Virus record (IMG/VR): IMGVR_UViG_3300010153_000151
Location: 1-21,353 of that record
Length of the DNA: 21,353 bases
Reading direction: 5' to 3' (one strand)
Origin: a virus
The notes under the pieces are model-generated. The model worked only from the letters and a program-made list of their open reading frames with translations, was not told the DNA's origin and did no database searches. The first letter of the stretch is position 1. Every line of letters starts with the position of its first letter. Positions 16,851 to 21,353 of the stretch are shown piece by piece. Both the position numbers and the translations under genes were made by a program.

Positions 16851-18460
16851 TGCGGCCCCTGCGCTTGTATTGCTCTAAGCATTGGCGCAGCCTGGCCGGC
16901 GGCTTCAGCGGTTTGCATCATTTCCTGTTGTTCAGCCATTTGCGCGGCAGCTTCAGCTTTTTGCTCGCGAATAACTGCGACCTGTTGCGCGGATCTAACC
17001 GCCGTGGCCGGTACACCCAGAATTTTAATCAGATGCTTGGCAATGCCATCTGCATCGATGTAATCCATGATTTCCGGTGCCATTTGCGATAGCGGCCCCA
17101 TGAGCTCCAGCAACCGGGTGACATCTTGGATATCGCCCTGGCGCTGGGCTTTTGCCAACGGGCTGACGTATTCGATCTCCAGATCCTGATTGGCCATAAC
17201 CTCTGGCGCTGGGCGAAAGGCTTTTTGCCGTGAAAGGATGGCATATACTCTGGTGATCAGCGGTTGCAGCAGCTCGGCTTGTAGGCGTCCAAGCACCGGC
17301 CCAAGCAGCCTCATCTTTTCTTCGGTTCTTTGCACCACCTCGGTGGCCGTCATTTGCGGCCCCTCGCCCAAGATCAGCTGATCCACATAGTAGGCCGAGC
17401 GGATCGCCGTGCGGCGTTGCTCTTCCATATTCAAACCAAGCGGATTGTTCGCGCCGATATTCAGCGGTTCTATTCTGTCCCTGGAGCCTGATCTGTAATA
17501 GTTCAAGCCGCCAGGGATTGTACGCACCGGCAAAAGAAAACCATCGTCAGGAACAAGCAGGGGAGGATCCACCTGTTTCTGCGCTGCGCGTATAGTAACC
17601 TCGCACATGCGGTTTAGCATTTTGATATCTGCCAGCGCCGTCATTGAGGGTGATCTGCCGTAGCCGATCTCAAACGAGCTCTTTAAAAACCTCGGACATG
17701 TATACGGGTTTTCATCAAAGCCTTTTTCGCTCAGAACTATCTTTTCTTCTGGCTCGATGTAGATCGATGCAAAGGGTTTATTCTCGGATGATATCTTGAG
17801 CGGATCCCGGTCATGCCGCTCGAACACCGCATGTACCAGTTTGACCTGTGCATAGGGGTTGTTCTTTGCGCGCTGTAAAACCTTGCTGCTAAACTTTTCC
17901 TCGCCAAAGCGCGCCTGTGCAGCCCGGAGAGGCATCTTAAACTCGCGGTAGACCGTGTCCACCCTGCCCTTGTCATCTTCGCTTAGAAAACATTCCTTGA
18001 TGTGCCTGGCGCTAAAGCGCAGCTGCTGGTCATCATCGGCATCGATAAACATCACGGCGGTGCCAAAGGTGATCAGATCGTGATAGAGCTCATGGATCTG
18101 TTCTTGGAAGTTTGAGCGATTGAACGCCTTGTACATCACATCTTCGACGCTCTGCAGCCATTCCATCGCCTCATCGTCTTCGTTCAGCTCTTCGTCGCGG
18201 TATCGTAACGAAAACCAGCTGGTGGCCGCACTGGTCAGCATTCCATGAAGACTAGCGCTTAAAAGCTCGGCGGCGTGAATAGCCGTGCCGTCAAAGACCA
18301 GCTCAGATCTTTTATCACCAGGCGAGCGGTTTTTTGTGACATCCGCTTTTCTGGGAACCACAAAGTCAGCAACCTCTTGCCAATGGCTTTCCCAGGTTTG
18401 CCGCTCGGTCTTCAGTGATCCCAGCCGACCTAACAGCTTTGATGCCAGCTCTTCTGCCAT
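16847..18460 (-). CDS. Head-tail connector / portal protein (T7 gp8-like)
   Basis: A protein of 537 aa, essentially the length of T7 gp8 (536 aa). The N-terminus has ERQTWESHWQEVADFVVPRK (19-38), followed by LLSASLHGMLTSAATSWFSL (66-85), the typical portal start. Later are LYHDLITFGTAVMFIDADD, FEIGYGRSPSMTALADIKML (wing/stem region), TATEVVQRTEEKMRLLGPVL and LQAELLQPLITRVYAILSR. The C-terminal 50 residues form an Ala/Gln/Met-rich coil. Twelve copies form the ring through which DNA enters and leaves. The start overlaps the stop of the proline-rich gene (TAATG). Confidence 0.93.
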   Translation of the reverse strand: MAEELASKLLGRLGSLKTERQTWESHWQEVADFVVPRKADVTKNRSPGDKRSELVFDGTAIHAAELLSASLHGMLTSAATSWFSLRYRDEELNEDDEAMEWLQSVEDVMYKAFNRSNFQEQIHELYHDLITFGTAVMFIDADDDQQLRFSARHIKECFLSEDDKGRVDTVYREFKMPLRAAQARFGEEKFSSKVLQRAKNNPYAQVKLVHAVFERHDRDPLKISSENKPFASIYIEPEEKIVLSEKGFDENPYTCPRFLKSSFEIGYGRSPSMTALADIKMLNRMCEVTIRAAQKQVDPPLLVPDDGFLLPVRTIPGGLNYYRSGSRDRIEPLNIGANNPLGLNMEEQRRTAIRSAYYVDQLILGEGPQMTATEVVQRTEEKMRLLGPVLGRLQAELLQPLITRVYAILSRQKAFRPAPEVMANQDLEIEYVSPLAKAQRQGDIQDVTRLLELMGPLSQMAPEIMDYIDADGIAKHLIKILGVPATAVRSAQQVAVIREQKAEAAAQMAEQQEMMQTAEAAGQAAPMLRAIQAQGPQ

Positions 18461-18672
18461 TACATACCACCCGGTCTACGAACAGATCCAAGCAAAGACG
18501 CATACTGCAATGGCGCATTCGACATCACGCCCTGCGCAGTGGTCTGGATTGTCGGTTGCGTTGCAGCGCCACCTGTTTGCGCAGCCGTTGGCTTTGTTGG
18601 GGCTTGAATTGCTGGCGCTGGCGGCGCTGGCGGCGGTGGATCAGGTTTACGTCTACGATTAAAAAATCCCAT
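18460..18672 (-). CDS. Small proline-rich protein between terminase and portal
   Basis: A protein of 70 aa. It has a basic start (MGFFNRRRKP), a proline run (PPPPAPPAPA, residues 13-22), a Thr/Gln/Ala linker and a C-terminal QGVMSNAPLQYASLLGSVRR. Short proteins of this layout, with a QGV---LLG type ending, are common between terminase and portal genes in podoviruses. I know of no assigned function. It overlaps TerL by one base (TAATG) and the portal gene by one base. AGGAG sits in the end of terL as its RBS. Confidence 0.78.
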   Translation of the reverse strand: MGFFNRRRKPDPPPPAPPAPAIQAPTKPTAAQTGGAATQPTIQTTAQGVMSNAPLQYASLLGSVRRPGGM

Positions 18673-19955
18673 TAGACTGCTACTCCTAGAGGATTGTAAT
18701 TGTTGTCAGCGATCATTGGCGGTTTCTGCCCGTCAAACATGCGACTTTCTTTAAGGCCCACTGCGAGATAGCGGAAAGCATCCGCTGCATGGCTAGACCA
18801 ATCATGAACAGGCGTATTCCTAAAGCTTCGCAGCCTCTCGTTATACGCCCGGTGATACTGCCTAAGACTTTCAAGACCCGGCTTACAAAGCTGCGCATCA
18901 AACCAGCAACGTGGTAAAACCATCTTCGCAGCATGGATCCCGTCCTCTAAAGGCAGTTTCGGAACAACACGAAAATTTATGCCAAGATCGTAAGCAGTCT
19001 CGCGCCTGCTTTTCCCAGACCCCAGCTCGCGCACCTCAATGTCATGCGGTGCGTTGTGCGTCCCATAAAAATATTCTTTCTCCTGAAGCACACGCGCATA
19101 GTGCGGCAATCCCTCGCCCCTATTCTCATAGAAGTCGATCACATGAATGGCCCTGCCCACTTGCTGGACAAACCAGATCACCGTGCTGTCATTCACACCC
19201 AGATCCCAAAAAGTATCCACCTTAACGGTTGGATCATAGGGAACTGAACAGATGCGGCCCTTTTCCTGCACCTCTTCAAGCTCTTTGCCATAAACAGCAC
19301 CCGGCACATTCGCCACCCAGCTGCACTCATACTCCTGCGCATACTGGTCAGGGCTCATCATGGCACGGGCAGCGTCAAGCTCCTCTGCGTCCAGTATCCC
19401 TGTCTCAGAAGCCTTAAACAGCGCCGTGTGCCAATCGTCCTGACCTTCAGCAGCCGCATACAAATCAAAGAACGCATTATGACCGCGCGGCGTACCTATG
19501 AACAGCGCCCAGCCCTTGCGATCACTCAGCGCTGGTCTGATGATCTCAGGAAATAAACTCTCTGGCATGTCAGCCATCTCATCAAGGCAAACACCATCCA
19601 AATATATTCCCCTCAAACTATCAGGGTTCTCACTGCCAAGAAGCTGTATCCTTGCGCCATTCGGCAAGTCACAACGCAGCTCAGTCTCATGAAAACGCAC
19701 ACCAGGTATCGCACCGGCGTACATCTTCAGATAATCCCAAGCCACAGCCTTCGCTTGCCTATAGGTAGGCGCGATATAAGCGTACCTGGGGTTAGGTTTG
19801 TCATTCGTAATCGATCTGCCAAGCAAATGGTTTATGGCCATCACAGTCTTGCCAAATCGCCTGTGACACACAACTACGCCCCAGCGGTTTGATCCCAGCG
19901 ACTTGTGCAGCTGGCTCTGCAATGTTCTTGGGCTATAGGGGATCTCGATGTGCAT
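18672..19955 (-). CDS. terL: Terminase large subunit
   Basis: A protein of 427 aa with both terminase activities. ATPase: Walker A HRRFGKT (31-37), Walker B GIYLDGVCLDEMADM (116-130, catalytic Glu126), coupling motif FIGTPRG (152-158). RNase-H-like nuclease: FWDLGVNDST (249-258, Asp251), HVIDFYE (271-277, Asp274) and HDWSSHAADAFRYLAVG (384-400, Asp392). The protein cuts and pumps phage DNA into the prohead through the portal. The ATG is the only start before an in-frame stop eight codons upstream, yet no clear RBS precedes it. It is separated from terS by a 297-bp non-coding gap, unlike the overlapping genes downstream. Confidence 0.96.
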   Translation of the reverse strand: MHIEIPYSPRTLQSQLHKSLGSNRWGVVVCHRRFGKTVMAINHLLGRSITNDKPNPRYAYIAPTYRQAKAVAWDYLKMYAGAIPGVRFHETELRCDLPNGARIQLLGSENPDSLRGIYLDGVCLDEMADMPESLFPEIIRPALSDRKGWALFIGTPRGHNAFFDLYAAAEGQDDWHTALFKASETGILDAEELDAARAMMSPDQYAQEYECSWVANVPGAVYGKELEEVQEKGRICSVPYDPTVKVDTFWDLGVNDSTVIWFVQQVGRAIHVIDFYENRGEGLPHYARVLQEKEYFYGTHNAPHDIEVRELGSGKSRRETAYDLGINFRVVPKLPLEDGIHAAKMVLPRCWFDAQLCKPGLESLRQYHRAYNERLRSFRNTPVHDWSSHAADAFRYLAVGLKESRMFDGQKPPMIADNNYNPLGVAV

Positions 19956-20052
19956 GTGTGGGTGTCTTGTCCAGGGTTATTTACGTATATAGAAACGGCG
20001 GCCTAGTTTGGGGGGTGTGGGGGGGTGCTCCACAGGATCACCGGGCCGCACA

Positions 20053-20069
20053 ACGGGGGCGATCCCCGT
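20053..20069. other. Perfect hairpin in the terS-terL gap
   Basis: ACGGGG and CCCCGT form a 6-bp stem with a 5-base loop (GCGAT). No T-tract follows on either strand, so it is not a terminator. It could be a packaging or processing element. Confidence 0.6.
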
Positions 20070-20106
20070 CACCTACCTCAATGTTTACAAGCGCTTAGAT
20101 ATGCTT

Positions 20107-20127
20107 GGTGCCAAACGGGTGCCAAAC
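20107..20127. repeat. 11-bp-spaced direct repeat GGTGCCAAAC
   Basis: GGTGCCAAAC occurs at 20107-20116 and again at 20118-20127, about one helical turn apart. The first copy is part of the near-palindrome TTGGTGCCAA. The arrangement suits binding of adjacent protein subunits. Confidence 0.7.
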
Positions 20128-20231
20128 CAGCAGCGATATAGCAAATTCAAAACAAAAGCTTGGGGGGGGGTGCCTCGCGCGCGTGATCACTGACGCACAA
20201 CGTCACCACCACACAAGTAGAAGCACCGCCC

Positions 20232-20258
20232 TGGTTACCTTGATTACCTTGGTTACCC
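20232..20258. repeat. Three 9-bp tandem repeats across the terS stop
   Basis: On the plus strand TGGTTACCT, TGATTACCT and TGGTTACCC follow each other without a gap. On the minus strand this gives three in-frame TAA codons spaced 9 nt apart, the first of which ends terS. Confidence 0.85.
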
Positions 20259-20675
20259 TGCACTCTCAGCGAACATATCACCGCCAGCCCAGGTCAATGT
20301 GATCTGCCCGGAGCTTTGCTTATCCTCTGCCTTATCTCTTATGCCAAGCGGTTGCATCTGCCTGATGTGCTTGTCCTTGTGATCGCACTCAAGGCGTCTA
20401 CGCTGTACCTCTGCCATTGCAAGCTTGGGATCTTCTGGCAGTGAAGCTTCTACGATATCAATGATCTGATCGCGCATGACCTCGCATTGCAATGTCCTGG
20501 CTGTTCTGTACTTTGTGTATGCGTTCTCGTCCTCTTGAACCAAGCGCAATACTGTACGCCAGCTGGGCAGATCCTTTGTTCCATTGCATATGCGTGTAAG
20601 GCTTTCACCTTCTGCTATGCGCTCGCAGATCGTATCGAGCTGCTTTTGAGTTACGTTTCGCTTTGGCATTTGCAT
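20253..20675 (-). CDS. terS: Terminase small subunit (Sf6 gp1-like)
   Basis: The protein is 140 aa from the ATG at 20675 (MQMPKRNVTQKQ). An N-terminal helix-turn-helix spans QLDTICERIAEGESLTRICN to DLPSWRTVLRLVQED. Then comes a central KYRTARTLQCEVMRDQIIDI helix and VQRRRLECDHKDKHIRQMQP, matching Sf6-type small terminases, where this part makes the oligomer core. The subunit recognises phage DNA and delivers it to TerL. An upstream GTG at 20726 would add 17 residues, but it has no RBS and the extra codons lie inside a terminator hairpin. A second ATG at 20669 has a weak GGA. The gene is followed by the tandem-repeat stop and the 297-bp gap. Confidence 0.87.
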   Translation of the reverse strand: MQMPKRNVTQKQLDTICERIAEGESLTRICNGTKDLPSWRTVLRLVQEDENAYTKYRTARTLQCEVMRDQIIDIVEASLPEDPKLAMAEVQRRRLECDHKDKHIRQMQPLGIRDKAEDKQSSGQITLTWAGGDMFAESAG

Positions 20676-20679
20676 CCAT

Positions 20680-20716
20680 AAAAAAGCCAGCGTTGCTTTC
20701 GCAAACAACAGCTGGC
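20680..20716 (-). terminator. Intrinsic terminator / attenuator directly before terS
   Basis: On the minus strand GCCAGC (20716-20711), a bulged base, GTTG, a 10-base loop, CAAC and GCTGGC (20691-20686) form a 10-bp stem with one bulge, followed by TTTTTT (20685-20680). The terS ATG lies four bases beyond the T-run. Any RNA that carries terS must cross this element. Confidence 0.85.
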
Positions 20717-20753
20717 CAGTGTCCACAGGAGGAGGTAATACATGAACAACATT
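20680..20753 (-). ncRNA. Predicted short terminated leader RNA with CCUCCUCCU
   Basis: From the extended -10 element (20768-20760) a transcript would start near 20753 and stop at the T-run ending at 20680, giving about 74 nt. Its 5' half contains CCTCCTCCT (20737-20729) with no complementary GGAGG in the same RNA, so the motif should be single-stranded. Its 3' end is a terminator hairpin with six U. The form is that of a lambda 6S-type leader and of anti-SD sRNAs. It is inferred only from sequence. Confidence 0.4.
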
Positions 20754-20807
20754 TCGTTCAGTATATCATATTTCATACTACATTTCGTGCATTCGCGCAA
20801 GCACTAG
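20742..20807 (+). CDS. Possible 21-aa peptide with perfect Shine-Dalgarno
   Basis: A frame of 21 codons (MNNISFSISYFILHFVHSRKH) begins 5 nt after AGGAGGAGGT. The peptide is hydrophobic with a basic tail. I see no good plus-strand promoter upstream, and the same AGGAGG is explained by a CCTCCTCCT motif on the other strand. It is listed as a low-probability alternative reading of this segment. Confidence 0.2.
   Translation: MNNISFSISYFILHFVHSRKH
20749..20788 (-). repeat. 9-bp direct repeat flanking the terS promoter
   Basis: ACGAAATGT (minus strand) occurs at 20788-20780 and 20757-20749, 31 bp apart or about three helical turns. One copy lies at the -35 position, the other over the expected start of transcription. 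This fits a regulator-binding pair. Confidence 0.65.
20760..20768 (-). promoter_or_regulatory. Extended -10 promoter for the terS leader
   Basis: The minus strand reads TGATATACT, an extended -10 (TGn plus TATACT, one mismatch to TATAAT). No TTGACA-like -35 exists 16-18 bp upstream; a copy of the ACGAAATGT repeat occupies that place. This is typical of an activator-dependent or extended -10 promoter. Confidence 0.55.
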
Positions 20808-20826
20808 ATATATTTTGTCATATCCC

Positions 20827-20854
20827 TTGACGCTTTCTGTCCACTTGATAATCT
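20827..20854 (+). promoter_or_regulatory. Sigma70-type promoter for the small basic gene
   Basis: TTGACG (20827-20832), a 16-bp spacer and TAATCT (20849-20854), with TG one base before the -10. The predicted start near 20861 leaves a leader of about 20 nt containing GGGGA before the ATG at 20881. Confidence 0.6.
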
Positions 20855-20880
20855 GCGTGGATCACAGACGGGGAATTGTA

Positions 20881-20997
20881 ATGACAAGGCAAAAGGCATC
20901 AAAGCGCAAGCGCTCGCATTCGGATCAAGCAAGGCGCATCGTAAAAAGAATTAAGAAGGCAGCTGAGAAGAAATTAAAGAAAAAGGCAAAGTCTTAG
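20881..20997 (+). CDS. 38-aa highly basic protein, divergent from the late operon
   Basis: The frame encodes 38 residues from MTRQKASKRKRSH to KKLKKKAKS. Eighteen are Lys or Arg and only two are acidic. The second half (residues 16-37) looks like one amphipathic, lysine-rich helix. A frame 22 codons longer at the N-terminus exists, but the ATG at 20881 has GGGGA 6 nt upstream and a good promoter before it, so I prefer it. It is the only well-supported plus-strand gene here and meets the DUF6362-like gene end to end, the stops overlapping by 2 bp. It may bind nucleic acid; no family is recognised. Confidence 0.55.
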   Translation: MTRQKASKRKRSHSDQARRIVKRIKKAAEKKLKKKAKS

Positions 20998-21353
20998 CCA
21001 AAGAGCTCGCCCAGCGTGACAACCTCATCGTCCTGCGCCTTGAGCTTGTAGTACAGCCTGATCAGCGCATCTGTGTATCTGCGCTTTACCTGGCGTCCAT
21101 CTCTTAGCCCCTGCAACCTTGCCAGCTTCTGCCACTTTGGCCCACGCTCTCGAAACGCCGCGCTGTGCGCTACGGCCCAGACAATGCGCCTATCATCTGC
21201 ATCCATCTGCTCTATGCCAAGAACCAAAGCTTTCTCATAAGCAGTGATCTCTGGTGGTGAAGCCTTGGGCAATCCTACTGAAAAATCTGTGTAGCCATAT
21301 GCGGATCTTTCTTGGACGTACTCTGGCCAGCCGCACAGCTTCTGCTTTCGCAC
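20994..21353 (-). CDS. DUF6362-like helix-turn-helix protein (5' end at or beyond window edge)
   Basis: At least 119 aa. The first codon visible is a GTG exactly at the edge, so the true start may lie outside. The pattern matches DUF6362 proteins of alphaproteobacteria and their prophages: an early GWPEY, then PKASPPEITAYEKALVLGIE (29-48), DADDRRIVWAVAHSA, KWQKLARLQGLRDGRQVKRR (73-92) and ALIRLYYKL. The W-K---L-GL---RQVKRRY stretch is a helix-turn-helix-like end. It is the first minus-strand gene before the terS control region, where a late-gene regulator would be expected. Role as regulator is inference; DUF6362 has no established function that I know of. Confidence 0.7.
   Translation of the reverse strand: MRKQKLCGWPEYVQERSAYGYTDFSVGLPKASPPEITAYEKALVLGIEQMDADDRRIVWAVAHSAAFRERGPKWQKLARLQGLRDGRQVKRRYTDALIRLYYKLKAQDDEVVTLGELFG

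Larger units (their letters stand above)
20010..20173 (+). repeat. G-tract repeats in the terS-terL gap
   Basis: The plus strand has G6 (20010-20015), TGT, then G7 (20019-20025), and a separate G9 (20162-20170). The ten bases GGGGGGGTGC recur at 20019-20028 and 20164-20173. Further G-runs (CCGGGCC, CGGGGGC) lie between. There is no gene on either strand in 19956-20252 that I can support. Confidence 0.8.

Noticed and set aside
20010-20080. tRNA-like appearance (CGGGGGCGATCCCCG resembling a T-arm)
   Set aside because: The loop is five bases, not seven with TTC, and no acceptor stem pairs at the right distance on either strand.
20676-20726. GTG at 20726 as the terS start
   Set aside because: No RBS, and the 17 extra codons coincide with a terminator hairpin and T-run; the Sf6-like domain begins after the ATG at 20675.

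Overview
The window is a contiguous piece of a tailed-phage (podovirus-type) genome or prophage. It covers the packaging genes, the whole head module, the short-tail and ejection-protein module, and the start of the tail fibre gene. All structural genes lie on the minus strand, so the functional order runs from the right end of the window to the left. A DUF6362-like regulator upstream of the terminase genes, the moderate GC content and the tail-fibre repeat style all suggest a phage of a (probably marine) alphaproteobacterium. That host call is inference. No integrase, polymerase, lysis gene, tRNA or CRISPR array is visible.

Right end (20.2-21.35 kb): a DUF6362-like helix-turn-helix protein cut by the window edge; a tiny, very basic plus-strand gene with its own promoter; a compact minus-strand control region; and an Sf6-type small terminase. 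The control region has an extended -10 promoter flanked by a 9-bp direct repeat, followed by a leader that ends in an intrinsic terminator just before the small terminase start. A 297-bp non-coding gap with G-tracts, a hairpin and short repeats separates the small and large terminases.

Head module (14.3-19.96 kb): large terminase, a short proline-rich protein, a T7-like head-tail connector (portal), a Bbp19-like protein, scaffold, major capsid protein and a Bbp16-like cement/decoration protein. The order is that of Bordetella phage BPP-1-type heads. The capsid gene has a structured leader, and a textbook terminator follows the cement gene.

Tail and ejection module (2.0-14.27 kb): T7-like tail tubular proteins A and B (gatekeeper and nozzle), a GNAT-fold gp13-like protein, gp14-like and gp15-like internal virion proteins, two very large ejection proteins (987 and 1067 aa) with a 54-aa gene between them, and then a T7-type tail fibre whose N-terminal 677 residues are present before the left edge. 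Most junctions overlap by 1-35 nt (TAATG, ATGA), as in a translationally coupled operon. The few real gaps each hold a hairpin, terminator or repeat.

The most interesting part is the terS control region. Any transcript that includes the small terminase start has to cross a terminator, which resembles the lambda PR'/tR' late switch. The predicted short leader RNA carries an unpaired CCUCCUCCU, similar to anti-Shine-Dalgarno sRNAs of alphaproteobacteria.
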